DNA of 64,000 nucleotides from Mycolicibacterium gadium (GTDB lineage Bacteria > Actinomycetota > Actinomycetes > Mycobacteriales > Mycobacteriaceae), in assembly GCF_010728925.1 (NCBI RefSeq), contig NZ_AP022608.1:4650001-4714000 (forward strand). The letters run 5' to 3'. Below are positions 55,266-64,000 of this stretch, piece after piece. Made by a program: the position numbers and the translations under genes. The notes below the pieces were generated by a model that was given only the letters and a program-made list of their open reading frames with translations, did no database searches and was not told where the DNA came from. Positions within the stretch are counted from its first letter, which is position 1, and every line of letters begins with the position of its first letter.

Positions 55266-55918
55266 CATGTCCCCCTGTGATAGATCGTCCGGTAGAAGAC
55301 GTTGGCAAGCGTGATGATGCATGCCTCGTCGTCGACGGCGTCCCCTTCGCCGTCCGGGTCTTTCCCGCCACCCCGCCCGGCGTCCCCGGCCAATTGTGTG
55401 TAGCAGAACTGGTTGAGCATCGACACCAACGCCACTGCCACCAGGCGTGGATCATCGTCAACGCAGAAGCCCTGTTGCTGAGCATGTTTCACCATATGGG
55501 TAACCAGCGTGATCGGGAGCGAGCAGATGTCGTTCCAGTATTCCGCGAAGTCATCGTTGACCATCGCCAGTTGCGACACGCTGACGATCTCGGCGAGTTG
55601 GTGGCGATAGGTGTGCCAGTGAGCGGCCGCGGCCTGGTAGGAGCGCTCCCAGTTCGACAGGCCCGGCTCGGCCGCTGCCCGTGAGCGCTCCCTGGCTTCG
55701 TCGCGGAACCGCAGGGCCCACTCGCGGACCATCGCCTCCTTGGAGTCGTAATAGTTGTAGAACGATGCGGTGGACTTGCCGGCTTCGGCGGCGATATCCG
55801 AAATCGTCGTTGCGAGAATGCCTTTGCGGGCGATCACCGATCGGGCTCCCGCGTCGATCGCTGCTTGCGTCCGCCGACCGCGCAGCGTCGGAAGTTGCAC
55901 GCGAGAACTTGCGGACAC
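55265..55918 (-). CDS. TetR-family regulator (Rv0273c-like)
   Basis: A 217-residue TetR repressor. The DNA-binding helix-turn-helix TTISDIAAEAGKSTASFYNYYDSKEAM lies near residues 34-60, and a ligand-binding helical core follows. The start GTG at 55918 has GAGGAGAGG upstream, which rules out the longer frame to 56098. It is divergent from the VOC gene, with repeats between the two that look like its operator, and is followed directly by the hydrolase, so it probably controls both directions. Ligand probably a fatty acyl-CoA, as inference from targets. Confidence 0.9.
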   Translation of the reverse strand: MSASSRVQLPTLRGRRTQAAIDAGARSVIARKGILATTISDIAAEAGKSTASFYNYYDSKEAMVREWALRFRDEARERSRAAAEPGLSNWERSYQAAAAHWHTYRHQLAEIVSVSQLAMVNDDFAEYWNDICSLPITLVTHMVKHAQQQGFCVDDDPRLVAVALVSMLNQFCYTQLAGDAGRGGGKDPDGEGDAVDDEACIITLANVFYRTIYHRGT

Positions 55919-55929
55919 GGCCTCTCCTC

Positions 55930-55965
55930 GACCATTGATCGGCTCGCCGATCGGACCATTGATCG
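55930..55965. promoter_or_regulatory. Direct and inverted repeats, probable TetR operator
   Basis: GACCATTGATCG occurs twice (55930-55941 and 55954-55965), 24 bases apart, and GATCGGCTCGCCGATC (55937-55952) forms a perfect inverted repeat with 6-base arms joining them. The cluster is 12 bases upstream of the TetR start in the divergent region, as expected for an autoregulatory operator. Confidence 0.5.
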
Positions 55966-55987
55966 AACCTGAACCTGATGTTAGATT
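55960..55987 (+). promoter_or_regulatory. Putative promoter of the VOC gene
   Basis: TTGATC (55960-55965) and TAGATT (55982-55987) have a 16-base spacer, close to a SigA promoter, about 35 bases before the VOC ATG at 56022. The -35 hexamer lies in the second TetR repeat, so repressor binding would block it. Confidence 0.45.
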
Positions 55988-56021
55988 CAGAAATCGAGCT
56001 TGACTAGAGGAGCAGCCACAC

Positions 56022-56597
56022 ATGATCAAGCCGAACAACCAGAATTCCGAGTTCGAACTCGGTGGCATCAACCACGTAGCGCTCGTGTGCTCGGACATGG
56101 CGAAGACGGTCGACTTCTACAGCAATGTGCTTGGCATGCCGTTGGTCAAGTCGCTCGACCTGCCGGGGGGCATGGGACAACACTTCTTCTTCGATGCGGG
56201 TAACGGCGACTGCGTGGCGTTCTTCTGGTTCGCCGACGCACCGGATCGCGTTCCGGGAATCTCGTCGCCCGAAGCCATTCCGGGTATCGGCGACATCGTG
56301 AGCGCCGTGAGCACCATGAATCACCTGGCGTTCCACGTCCCGGCGGAGAAGTTCGACGAATACCGGCAGCGGCTCAAGGACAAAGGCGTGCGCGTCGGCC
56401 CGGTGCTCAACCATGACGAGAGCAAGCAGCAAGTCTCGTCGACGCTACATCCGGGGGTGTACGTGCGGTCGTTCTACTTCTTCGATCCAGACGGCATCAC
56501 CCTCGAGTTCGCCTGCTGGACCAAGGAATTCACCGACAGCGACACCACGACCGAGCCGAAGACCGCCGCGGATCGCCGGCCCCGGGTGGGCGTCTAG
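56022..56597 (+). CDS. Glyoxalase/VOC-family protein (Rv0274-like)
   Basis: A 191-residue vicinal-oxygen-chelate protein made of two beta-alpha-beta-beta-beta units. INHVALVCSDMAKTVDFYSNVLGMPLVK opens the first unit, with His18 a metal ligand, and MNHLAFHVPAEKFDEYRQRL opens the second; YFFDPDGITLEFACW near the end supplies an acidic ligand. The ATG at 56022 has GAGGAG upstream. It faces the TetR gene of the Rv0273c type and ends overlapping the next TetR gene by 4 bases. Substrate unknown; possibilities are dioxygenase or isomerase activity on a lipid-derived compound. Confidence 0.88.
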   Translation: MIKPNNQNSEFELGGINHVALVCSDMAKTVDFYSNVLGMPLVKSLDLPGGMGQHFFFDAGNGDCVAFFWFADAPDRVPGISSPEAIPGIGDIVSAVSTMNHLAFHVPAEKFDEYRQRLKDKGVRVGPVLNHDESKQQVSSTLHPGVYVRSFYFFDPDGITLEFACWTKEFTDSDTTTEPKTAADRRPRVGV

Positions 56598-57211
56598 GGT
56601 CTTGGCGGCATCGCGGCCAGCTGATCAATCAGCGCGGCCAGCAGCTCCACCAGCTCGTAGTGGTCGAGTTGGACTTCCCCGGACAGCCATGCGCTGATGG
56701 CCTGACCCACGCCGCCGACCGCGAAATGGGATGCGGCCTTGACCTGGTCGTTGTCCAGCGCCCCTTTCGCGCCCGCATGGGCGAAGAGCAGGCCGGCGAA
56801 CAAGGCCGTCGATTCCGCGCGCTTGCGAACGATCACGGTATTGGACAGCTCGACGCTGAACAGAAGGCGTCCTACGCGGGGGTCGGCGGAGATCGCGCGG
56901 ACGACGTTGGCCATCGCGGCACGGGCCTGCTCGGCCGGGGAGGCCGCCGCGACGGCGGCCTGGGTGGTCGCGGCGATGTCGGCGATCACCGAGTCGAACA
57001 CCGCTCCGACAAAATGATCTTTGTCGTTGAAGCTTTCGTAGAAGTACCGAACGCCCAATGCGGCCTGCCCGCAGATTGCGCGCACGGTCAGCTCGGCGGG
57101 GTCCTTACCTGCGGCGCCGAGTAGTTCGAGCCCGGCATCGAGCAGGCGGCGACGGCGGCCTGCGACGCGTTCGACCGCGTCGACGCCGCGGTATGGGCGG
57201 ACCTGTGCCAT
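56594..57211 (-). CDS. TetR-family regulator (Rv0275c-like)
   Basis: A 205-residue TetR protein. LTVRAICGQAALGVRYFYESFNDKDHFV near residues 40-67 is the DNA-binding motif, and the rest is helical. The start MAQVRPYRGVDAVER resembles my memory of Rv0275c; ATG codons at 57220 and 57235 are alternatives, and no ribosome site precedes any. The divergent DUF2236 gene has a perfect -35 box inside an operator-like repeat just upstream, so this TetR probably represses it and itself. Its stop overlaps that of the VOC gene. Confidence 0.88.
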   Translation of the reverse strand: MAQVRPYRGVDAVERVAGRRRRLLDAGLELLGAAGKDPAELTVRAICGQAALGVRYFYESFNDKDHFVGAVFDSVIADIAATTQAAVAAASPAEQARAAMANVVRAISADPRVGRLLFSVELSNTVIVRKRAESTALFAGLLFAHAGAKGALDNDQVKAASHFAVGGVGQAISAWLSGEVQLDHYELVELLAALIDQLAAMPPRP

Positions 57212-57222
57212 GCATGCCATCT

Positions 57223-57242
57223 TGACACCTGTCACATTGACA
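57223..57242. promoter_or_regulatory. Triple TGACA half-site array, probable TetR operator
   Basis: TGACA (57223-57227), TGTCA (57230-57234) and TGACA (57238-57242) alternate in orientation with 2- and 3-base spacers, giving two overlapping palindromes. The array is 11 bases from the TetR start and covers the -35 box of the divergent gene. Confidence 0.55.
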
Positions 57243-57266
57243 GGGCAATATCAGGAAACATACGTT
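57237..57266 (+). promoter_or_regulatory. Putative promoter of the DUF2236 gene
   Basis: A consensus -35 TTGACA (57237-57242) and a TANNNT -10 TACGTT (57261-57266) are separated by 18 bases, and the GTG at 57293 follows with AGGTGG as ribosome site. The -35 lies inside the TetR half-site array, so repression by occlusion is expected. Confidence 0.55.
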
Positions 57267-57292
57267 CTCACTTTATCGATAGGTGGCGGCCA

Positions 57293-58189
57293 GTGACGGT
57301 CACTGTTCCGATCGATCATGTCGAGCGTCCGCTCAACGACCCGGTGCTCCCCGGTGGGAAGAAGCCGCCGAGGTGGATGGGCGCCGCGGATGACGCCGCG
57401 TTCATCGGTCTGCTGTCCGGAGGCGCCAACGTGATCATGGAGTTGGCCCGCCCCGGCGTCGGGTACGGGGTCAAGGACAGCCGGGTCGAAAGCGGACGCG
57501 CCGACCGTCATCCCATCAAGCGGGCCAGGACCACCTTCACCTATCTCGCGGTCGCGCTCTCGGGCACCGAGGAGCAGAAGAAGGTGTATCGCCGCGCGGT
57601 GAACAAGTCACACGCAGAGGTGTACTCGAGGCCTGGCGATCCGGTGCAGTACAACGCCTTTGACAAGGAGCTGCAGATGTGGGTGGCGGCGTGCCTGTAC
57701 AAGGGTTTCGTCGACGTTCATCGCATCTTCGTCGGCGAGATGGATGACGAAACCGCGGACCGCCACTATCGCGAAGGCATGACACTCGGCACGACGTTGC
57801 AGGTGCCCGCGGAGATGTGGCCTGCCGATCGCAAGGCCTTCGACGAGTACTGGCAGCAGTCACTGGAACAGATTCACATCGACGACGCCGTCCATGAGTA
57901 TCTGTGGCCCATCGCGGCCGGGCGTCTCGGGAACGCCACGTTGCCGCGGCCGTTGCAGAAGCGGCTGGACGCGGTCAACCTGTTCATGACCACCGGCTTT
58001 CTGCCGCAACGGTTCCGCGACGAGATGCGACTGCCGTGGGATGCAAGCAAGCAGCGCAGGTTCAATCTGGTGATGACGGTCATCGGCACCGTGAACAAGG
58101 TGATGCCGCGGTTCATTCGGCGCTTCCCGTTCAACTGGATGCTGCGGGATCTCGACTGGCGGATCCGAACCGGCCGACCGCTGACCTAA
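57293..58189 (+). CDS. DUF2236 / oxygenase MpaB-like protein (Rv0276-like)
   Basis: A 298-residue protein of the DUF2236 family, which includes rubber oxygenase Lcp and fungal MpaB. The patterns GGANVIMELARPGVGYGV (about residues 43-60), RTTFTYLAVALSG, and DKELQMWVAACLYKG (about 123-137) are typical; haem ligands cannot be assigned safely. It probably acts on a lipid. The GTG at 57293 follows a strong-looking promoter under a TetR operator. In M. tuberculosis several genes separate this ortholog from eccA3; here eccA3 follows after 167 bases. Confidence 0.88.
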   Translation: MTVTVPIDHVERPLNDPVLPGGKKPPRWMGAADDAAFIGLLSGGANVIMELARPGVGYGVKDSRVESGRADRHPIKRARTTFTYLAVALSGTEEQKKVYRRAVNKSHAEVYSRPGDPVQYNAFDKELQMWVAACLYKGFVDVHRIFVGEMDDETADRHYREGMTLGTTLQVPAEMWPADRKAFDEYWQQSLEQIHIDDAVHEYLWPIAAGRLGNATLPRPLQKRLDAVNLFMTTGFLPQRFRDEMRLPWDASKQRRFNLVMTVIGTVNKVMPRFIRRFPFNWMLRDLDWRIRTGRPLT

Positions 58190-58291
58190 CGGGCAATCAC
58201 CCGGGCGCGCCGATGCCCTCGCCCAAGTCGGACGCAGGCGCCATGAGGTGAGTGCAGTCACGTCGCAACCCACCCCGTGAGTCTCGACAGT

Positions 58292-58338
58292 TAAGTTATG
58301 CAATGCTAACTTTTCGAAAGTTAGCCTGCCATAACTTA
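58292..58338. promoter_or_regulatory. Long inverted repeat upstream of eccA3, resembling paired IdeR boxes
   Basis: Arms of 22 bases (58292-58313 and 58317-58338) match at 19 positions with a TCG spacer. Each arm contains GCTAACTT or its complement, and read outward each resembles the mycobacterial iron box TTAGGTTAGGCTAACCTAA at about 12-13 of 19 positions. ESX-3 is iron-regulated through IdeR in known mycobacteria. TAACTT (58332-58337) may be the -10, inside the repeat. Zur control cannot be excluded. Confidence 0.6.
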
Positions 58339-58356
58339 CGGGGGAGACAAGCGCGC

Positions 58357-60174
58357 GTGCCTCTATCAACGGATTTTGCTGCGACGTCCCGCGTCGACAG
58401 CGACGTCGTGAGTCGTTTTGCGACGTGTTGCCGGGCGCTGGGCTTGTCTGTCCACGATCGGCGGCGCCCGCCGGATCTCTCGGCGGCCCGGTCCGGGTTT
58501 GCCGAACTGACGCGAATCGCCCGGGAGCAGTGCGACGCGTGGACGGGTTTGGCGGCCGCCGGCGATACCAGCGCGCGGGTCATCGAAGCCGTGTGGCAGA
58601 CGGTGAAGTCCGCTGGTGTGCTGCAGCGTGAGGTCGACCTCGCCGACGGCGATCTGGGGTTCGACTACGACACCGGTCTCTACCTGCAATTCGCGGCCTC
58701 GACGCCGGACGATTTCGCGCTGGCCTACGCGGTAACCCTGTGCGACGTCGGCGACTACGCGGGGGCGGACAAGCTCGTCGACCCCCTGATCGCGCGGCGG
58801 CCGAGCTGGGTCGAGGCGCGGTGGGTGCGGGTCGCGATGTACTACCGGACTGAGCGATGGTCGGATGTGGTGCGCCTGCTCACCCCCATCGTCAACGACG
58901 CGAAGCTGGACGCGAGGTACGCACACGCCGTGCGCATCGCACTGGGCACCTCGCTCGCGAGGCTGGGCATGTTCGCCCCGGCGTTGTCCTACCTCGAGGA
59001 CCCCTCCGGACCCGTCGCGGTCGCGGCCGTCGACGGCGCGCTGGCCAGGGCGCTGTCTCTGCGCGCACAGGGTGAGGACCTCGACGCCGCCGACGTGCTC
59101 GCCGAGCTCTACGCCGCCAACCCCGAGAACGAAGAAGTCGAGACCGCGATCACGGATACGTCGTACGGCATCGTGCCGACGACGGCAGCCAGGATCGAGG
59201 CCCGGACCGATCCGTGGGATCCCGAAACCGAGCCCACCGAAACAGATTTCGTCGATCCCGGCGCGAAGGAGCGCAAAGCCCACCTGCTGATCGAGGCCGA
59301 GGCGGAGCTCGCCGAGTTCATCGGCCTCGAAGAGGTCAAGTACCAGGTGGCCCGGCTGAAGAGCTCGGTCGCCATGGCGATCCGTCGTCAGGAGCGCGGG
59401 CTGACCGTGGCCAACCGCACCAATCACCTGGTTTTCGCGGGCCCGCCGGGCACCGGTAAGACGACGATTGCCCGCGTTGTCGCCAAGATCTATTGCGGGT
59501 TGGGCATTCTCAAGAAGGAGACCGTGCGCGAGGTGCACCGCGCCGACCTGATCGGCCAGCACATCGGCGAGACCGAGGCCAAGACCAACGGCATCATCGA
59601 CAGCGCACTCGACGGCGTGCTGTTCCTCGACGAGGCCTATGCGCTGGTGTCGACCGGAGCGAAGAACGACTTCGGCCTCGTCGCCATCGACACGCTGCTG
59701 GCCCGTATGGAGAACGACCGCGAGCGGCTGGTCGTGATCGTCGCGGGTTACCGCAAGGACCTCGACGCGTTCCTCGACACGAACGAGGGTCTGCGTTCGC
59801 GGTTCACCCGCAGCATCGACTTCCCGTCGTATTCGCCGCACGAACTGGTGGAGATCGCCATGCGTATGGCCGAGAAGCGAGACAGCGTCTTCGAGCCGGC
59901 GGCGCTACAACACATGGAGACGCTGTTCGGCCAGCTCGCCTCGGTCACCACCCCCGACGCCAACGGGGTCGAGCGGCGCAACCTCGACATCGCCGGCAAC
60001 GGCCGGTTCGTCCGCAACCTCGTAGAGCGTTCTGAAGAGGAGCGGGAATTCCGTCTCGACCATTCCGACACAGACGATTTCACCGATGACGAGCTGATGA
60101 CCATCACCGACCAGGACGTCACGAGATCCGCCATCCCGCTGCTGCGCGGCCTCGGACTGTCGGTGTCCGAATGA
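58357..60174 (+). CDS. eccA3: ESX-3 AAA+ ATPase EccA3
   Basis: Cytosolic ATPase of the ESX-3 type VII secretion system, which exports EsxG/EsxH and PE/PPE proteins needed for siderophore-bound iron uptake. The 605-residue protein has an N-terminal TPR-like half (about residues 1-280) and a CbxX/CfqX-type AAA+ half with Walker A GPPGTGKT (362-369), Walker B VLFLDEAY (acidic pair at 425-426) and a sensor region NEGLRSRFTRSIDFPS. The GTG at 58357 has GGGGGAG upstream. The frame remains open to 58252 but would include the regulatory repeat. An iron-box-like inverted repeat precedes it. Confidence 0.96.
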   Translation: MPLSTDFAATSRVDSDVVSRFATCCRALGLSVHDRRRPPDLSAARSGFAELTRIAREQCDAWTGLAAAGDTSARVIEAVWQTVKSAGVLQREVDLADGDLGFDYDTGLYLQFAASTPDDFALAYAVTLCDVGDYAGADKLVDPLIARRPSWVEARWVRVAMYYRTERWSDVVRLLTPIVNDAKLDARYAHAVRIALGTSLARLGMFAPALSYLEDPSGPVAVAAVDGALARALSLRAQGEDLDAADVLAELYAANPENEEVETAITDTSYGIVPTTAARIEARTDPWDPETEPTETDFVDPGAKERKAHLLIEAEAELAEFIGLEEVKYQVARLKSSVAMAIRRQERGLTVANRTNHLVFAGPPGTGKTTIARVVAKIYCGLGILKKETVREVHRADLIGQHIGETEAKTNGIIDSALDGVLFLDEAYALVSTGAKNDFGLVAIDTLLARMENDRERLVVIVAGYRKDLDAFLDTNEGLRSRFTRSIDFPSYSPHELVEIAMRMAEKRDSVFEPAALQHMETLFGQLASVTTPDANGVERRNLDIAGNGRFVRNLVERSEEEREFRLDHSDTDDFTDDELMTITDQDVTRSAIPLLRGLGLSVSE

Positions 60175-61745
60175 GCGGCCAGGATCGCGAGGGTGGCGAC
60201 CGCCGCGAGTTCACCTCCAGGACCCCGGTCAACGAGAACCCCGACCGGGTCGCTTACCGGCGTGGATTCGTCACGCGCCATCAGGTCTCGGGCTGGCGAT
60301 TCATCATGCGGCGCATCGCCTCCGGTGTGGCGCTGCATGACACCCGGATGCTCGTCGATCCGCTGCGCACCCAGTCGCGCGCAGTCCTCGTCGGCGCACT
60401 CGTTCTGATCACCGGTCTCGCCGGCTGCTTCATCTTCTCGCTCATCAGGCCCGGCGGCGTGGCGGGCAACGACGCGATCCTGGCGGACCGCACCTCATCG
60501 GCCCTTTACGTCCGCCTCGGCGACCAGTTGCATCCGGTGCTGAACCTGACCTCGGCGCGCCTGATCGCGGGCCGGCCCGACAACCCGACCACGGTGAAGA
60601 CCAGTGAGATCGACCAGTTCGCGCGCGGCAACCTGATCGGCATCCCCGGTGCGCCAGAACGCATGGTGCAGAGCACCACCGGCGACGCCGACTGGACGGT
60701 GTGCGACGGAGCGTCCGGACCGGCGACGGGCGTGACGCTGATCGCCGCCCCGCTGACCGAGGGCGGCGAACGCGCCGCGGTGCTGCCCAAAAACGAGGTC
60801 ATTCTGGTCTCCAACGAGGCCGGACCCAACGCGGGCACGTGGCTGCTGTGGGACGGCCGTCGCAGCACGATCGACCTGAACGATCGCGCGGTCACCGGTG
60901 CGCTGGGCCTGGGCCCGGACGCGCCCGCCAGTCGCGCCGTCGCTCCGGGTCTGTTCAACGCGATTCCGGAGGCTTCCGCGCTGAGTGCGCCCGTCGTCGA
61001 GGGTGCGGGCGAGCCGACGAGCTACCCGCTGCCGACGCCGACTCCGGTCGGTGCGGTCGTCACATCGTTCGGAGCCGACAACGCACTACAGCACTACGCG
61101 GTGCTTCGCCAAGGGCTGCAACCGGTTTCGCCGGTAGTCGCCGCGATCCTGCGCAACACCAACTCGTTCGGCCTCAACCAGCCGCCGCGGCTGGGAGCCG
61201 ACGACATCGCCAAGGCGCCGGTGGCGAGCGGTATCGACAACGACGCGTATCCGAGCGAGCCGGTCACGATCGTCGACGCCACCGACGCACCGCTGACGTG
61301 CGCCCAGTGGACACGGCCCGCGGACGCGACCGGGGGGACTCTTCAGTTGCGTTCTGGCGTAACGCTTCCGGTGGCCGACGAACTGCGCACCGTCGCGCTG
61401 GTCGGAGCCGGATCGGGCACCACGGCCGACCGCGTCGTGCTGACACCCGGCTCAGGCTTCCTGGTGCAGACCGTCGGCCAGGACGGCGGAGGAACGTCGA
61501 CGCAGCCGGTCGGAGGGGCGACTTTCTGGCTCAGCGACACCGGCGTGCGGTACGGCCTCGACACCGAGGGTGACCAGAAGACGATCGAGGCGCTCGGGCT
61601 GACCCCGCCGCCGCTACCCATTCCATGGTCGATGCTGAGCCAGTTCGCAGAGGGCCCGACGTTGTCGCGTGCCGACGCCCTGTTGGCCCACGACGGGCTC
61701 GCAGCTGACCCCCGCCCGGCAGTCGTGAGGGAGACCAATCCGTGA
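60171..61745 (+). CDS. eccB3: ESX-3 membrane component EccB3
   Basis: EccB3 is an inner-membrane subunit with a large periplasmic domain. The 524-residue protein has a cytosolic N terminus ([20 protein letters not shown]), a single membrane helix at about residues 69-91 ([19 protein letters not shown]), and a periplasmic part with the conserved pair of cysteines (TVCDG and LTCAQW). The end [26 protein letters not shown] is the family signature. The ATG at 60171 overlaps the eccA3 stop as ATGA, and the stop overlaps the eccC3 GTG. Confidence 0.96.
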   Translation: MSGQDREGGDRREFTSRTPVNENPDRVAYRRGFVTRHQVSGWRFIMRRIASGVALHDTRMLVDPLRTQSRAVLVGALVLITGLAGCFIFSLIRPGGVAGNDAILADRTSSALYVRLGDQLHPVLNLTSARLIAGRPDNPTTVKTSEIDQFARGNLIGIPGAPERMVQSTTGDADWTVCDGASGPATGVTLIAAPLTEGGERAAVLPKNEVILVSNEAGPNAGTWLLWDGRRSTIDLNDRAVTGALGLGPDAPASRAVAPGLFNAIPEASALSAPVVEGAGEPTSYPLPTPTPVGAVVTSFGADNALQHYAVLRQGLQPVSPVVAAILRNTNSFGLNQPPRLGADDIAKAPVASGIDNDAYPSEPVTIVDATDAPLTCAQWTRPADATGGTLQLRSGVTLPVADELRTVALVGAGSGTTADRVVLTPGSGFLVQTVGQDGGGTSTQPVGGATFWLSDTGVRYGLDTEGDQKTIEALGLTPPPLPIPWSMLSQFAEGPTLSRADALLAHDGLAADPRPAVVRETNP

Positions 61746-64000
61746 GTCGGCTCATCTTCGAAGCGCGTCGCAGGATTGCGCCGCCGACGGTGCGCAAGGG
61801 CACCATCACGATCGAACCGCCGCCGGAACTGCCCCGGATGGTGCCGCCGTCGTTGTTGCGGCGGGTACTGCCGTATCTGATCGTCATCCTGATCATCGGC
61901 ATGATCGTCGCGCTGGTCGCCACCGGTATGCGGCTGATCTCGCCGACGACGCTGTTCTTCCCGTTCGTCCTGCTGCTGGCCGCGACGGCGCTCTACCGCG
62001 GCACGGACAACAAGATGCGCACCGAGGAGGTGGACGCCGAGCGGGCCGACTACCTGCGATATCTGTCGGTAATCCGCGACAACGTGCGCGCACACGCGGC
62101 CGAACAGCGTGCCGCCCTCGAGTGGTCTCATCCGGATCCCAGGTTGCTCGCCGAGGTGCCTGGCACCCGCCGCCAGTGGGAGCGCGACCCGCACGACAGC
62201 GACTTCCTCGTCGTGCGAACGGGTTTGCACGATGCCCCGCTGGGCACAGGGCTGCGGGTCAAGGACAGCGCCGACGAGGTCGACCTCGAACCGGTTTCGC
62301 ACACCACCTTGCGCGGACTGCTCGACGTGCAGCGCACGGTGCGCGCCGTCCCCGCGGCGATCGATTTGGCCAAGGTCTCGCGGATCTCCGTGCTGGGCGA
62401 GCCGGACGAGGTTCGTGCTGCGTTGCGCGCGTGGCTCATCCAGGCGGTCACCTGGCACGACCCCGCCGTCCTCGGTGTCGCCCTGGCATCACCGGCCTTC
62501 GAGAGCGACGACTGGTCGTGGCTGAAGTGGTTGCCGCACAACGACGTACCCGGCTCATCCGACGGGGCGGGCCCCGCGCGCTATCTCTGCGGCGACGTTG
62601 CGCAACTACGCTCGTTGCTGGATCCGGTACTCGCCGACCGCCCACCGTTCGGCTCGGACGCGGATTCGGGTGCCAAGCATCTGTTGATCGTCATAGACGA
62701 CCCCGAGAACGACGATCCGAACGTCCTGGTGCCGCGCGTCGGGCTCTCCGGTGTGACGCTGGTGCAGCGCATCGCCGAACCTCCGCACCGCGAGCAGTAC
62801 CCCGACCCCGAACGGCCCATCCTGCGCGTCGCGGACGGGAGGCTCGAGCGGTGGCAATCCGGTGGCTGGGCAGCGTATGTCGACGCGGCCGATCACCTCG
62901 ATGTCGCCGAAGCCCGCCACGTCGCGCGACGGTTGTCCCGCTGGGATTCCAATCCGAGCCAGGCGCGTACGAGCAATGCCGGGGTGGCGACGTTTTCGAC
63001 ACTGCTCGGGATTCCGGACGCCGCGGCGCTGGACGTGGCGAGTCTGTGGGCGCCCCGCGCGCGTGCAGACGAGCTTCGGGTGCCCATCGGTGTGACGTCG
63101 ACCGGCGATCCGTTGGAGTTCGATCTCAAGGACGAGGCAGAGGGCGGCATGGGCCCTCACGGTCTGATGATCGGTATGACCGGCTCGGGCAAGTCGCAGA
63201 CGCTGATGTCGATCCTGTTGTCGCTGCTGACCACTCACTCCGCGGACCGGCTGATCGTCATCTACGCCGACTTCAAGGGTGAGGCCGGTGCCGACATCTT
63301 CCGCGACTTCCCGCAGGTGGTCGCCGTCATCTCGAACATGGCCGAGAAGCGTTCCCTGGCAGATCGTTTCGCCGACACACTGCGCGGCGAGGTGGCGCGT
63401 CGCGAGCAACTGCTGATGGAGGCCGGCAGGCGAGTGCAAGGCAGCGCCTTCAACTCGGTGCTGGAATACGAGGCCGCCATCGCGGCGGGCCACGATCTGC
63501 CGCCGCTACCGACGCTGCTCGTGGTCGCCGACGAGTTCTCACTGATGCTGTCCGATCATCCCGAGTACGCAGAGCTCTTCGACTACGTTGCTCGCAAGGG
63601 CCGGTCGTTCCGCATCCACATCCTGTTCGCATCGCAGACTCTCGACGTCGGTCGCATCAAGGACATCGACAAGAACACCTCGTACCGCATCGGGCTCAAG
63701 GTGGCGAGCCCGGCCGTCAGCCGCCAGATCATCGGCGTCGAGGACGCGTTCCACATCGAGGCGGGGCCGGATCACAAGGGTGAGGGTTACCTGGTGCCGA
63801 CGCCCGGCGCCATGCCGGTCAAGTTCCGCAGCACCTATGTCGACGGCATCTACGACCCGCCCCGGGTCGAGAAGTCGGTTGTCGTGCAATCGCTTCCGGT
63901 CCCACAGCTGTTCACCGCCGGCCACGTGGAGGCGCCCGCGGATACGGTGACGGTCGTCGAACCCGCCGCGCACGAGGACCGTCCGCCGCGCAAGCTCGTC
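61742..64000 (+). CDS. eccC3: ESX-3 FtsK/SpoIIIE-type ATPase EccC3, 3' truncated by window
   Basis: The motor subunit of ESX-3. The frame is open from GTG 61742 (GTGA overlap with eccB3) to the last base, giving 753 codons with no stop; the full protein in mycobacteria has about 1,300 residues, so the second and third ATPase domains lie beyond the window. Two membrane helices lie at about residues 43-63 and 66-85, then a DUF-type domain, then the first ATPase domain with Walker A GMTGSGKS (478-485) and Walker B LLVVADEF (acidic pair 597-598). The Glu of Walker B is kept, so this domain looks catalytically able. EccD3 and the EsxG/H genes should follow. Confidence 0.96.
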   Translation, partial: MSRLIFEARRRIAPPTVRKGTITIEPPPELPRMVPPSLLRRVLPYLIVILIIGMIVALVATGMRLISPTTLFFPFVLLLAATALYRGTDNKMRTEEVDAERADYLRYLSVIRDNVRAHAAEQRAALEWSHPDPRLLAEVPGTRRQWERDPHDSDFLVVRTGLHDAPLGTGLRVKDSADEVDLEPVSHTTLRGLLDVQRTVRAVPAAIDLAKVSRISVLGEPDEVRAALRAWLIQAVTWHDPAVLGVALASPAFESDDWSWLKWLPHNDVPGSSDGAGPARYLCGDVAQLRSLLDPVLADRPPFGSDADSGAKHLLIVIDDPENDDPNVLVPRVGLSGVTLVQRIAEPPHREQYPDPERPILRVADGRLERWQSGGWAAYVDAADHLDVAEARHVARRLSRWDSNPSQARTSNAGVATFSTLLGIPDAAALDVASLWAPRARADELRVPIGVTSTGDPLEFDLKDEAEGGMGPHGLMIGMTGSGKSQTLMSILLSLLTTHSADRLIVIYADFKGEAGADIFRDFPQVVAVISNMAEKRSLADRFADTLRGEVARREQLLMEAGRRVQGSAFNSVLEYEAAIAAGHDLPPLPTLLVVADEFSLMLSDHPEYAELFDYVARKGRSFRIHILFASQTLDVGRIKDIDKNTSYRIGLKVASPAVSRQIIGVEDAFHIEAGPDHKGEGYLVPTPGAMPVKFRSTYVDGIYDPPRVEKSVVVQSLPVPQLFTAGHVEAPADTVTVVEPAAHEDRPPRKLV

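Noticed and set aside
58252..58356. Upstream extension of eccA3
   Set aside because: Would translate the inverted repeat; the GTG at 58357 has a good ribosome site.
58366..59841. 491-codon open frame on the minus strand opposite eccA3
   Set aside because: Antisense shadow typical of high-GC genes; eccA3 on the other strand has clear family motifs.
1..64000. CRISPR arrays, tRNA genes, insertion sequences, phage attachment sites
   Set aside because: Looked for regular repeats, cloverleaf-like sequences and transposase motifs; none could be supported.

Overview
The window is high-GC actinobacterial DNA that reads as the chromosome of a free-living Mycobacterium (Mycolicibacterium). Signs are the frequent GTG/TTG starts, long chains of ATGA/GTGA-overlapping genes, and a right-hand block in the gene order I recall from M. 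tuberculosis Rv0269c-Rv0284 (polD2, fadD2, fadE6, hydrolase, TetR, glyoxalase, TetR, DUF2236, eccA3-eccB3-eccC3). I see no tRNA, rRNA, insertion sequence, phage or CRISPR array, and no gene-free stretch reaches 300 bases. Ortholog statements are from memory, not from searches.

Region 1 (1-13559) is a [NiFe]-hydrogenase operon, plus strand throughout: the end of a large subunit (Huc/group 2a-like), its maturation protease, a small unknown protein, a TPR protein, a NifU-Rieske fusion, an NHL-repeat protein, hypF, a degenerate SIS domain fused to HypC, a GmhA-like SIS protein, hypE, hypC, hypD and two unknown proteins. Most junctions overlap by 4 bases or less. hypA and hypB are not in the window.

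Region 2 (13711-29057) is a complete 14-gene nuoA-N operon for proton-pumping complex I. Region 3 (29073-37477) is a carbon-fixation-flavoured module: phosphoribulokinase and class I fructose-bisphosphatase (minus strand), a pseudo-receiver protein like Rv3143, ribulose-phosphate epimerase, two HAD phosphatases, an FGGY kinase that looks like D-ribulose kinase, and an ArgP/LysG-type regulator. RuBisCO is not in the window. H2 oxidation, the respiratory chain and ribulose-bisphosphate regeneration thus lie side by side, which suggests (inference) hydrogen-supported mixotrophy or autotrophy.

Region 4 (37550-46313) is mixed accessory content: an SRPBCC protein, an orphan second cytochrome b subunit (qcrB paralogue), DUF808, SCO6745-family, MarR with a purine permease, an SDR divergent from an XRE regulator, a NYN-domain protein and a STAS protein.

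Region 5 (46436-64000) is the conserved mycobacterial lipid/ESX-3 block. It ends inside eccC3, which runs off the window. Two TetR genes have clear operator-like repeats beside them, and a long inverted repeat resembling paired IdeR boxes precedes eccA3, fitting iron control of ESX-3.
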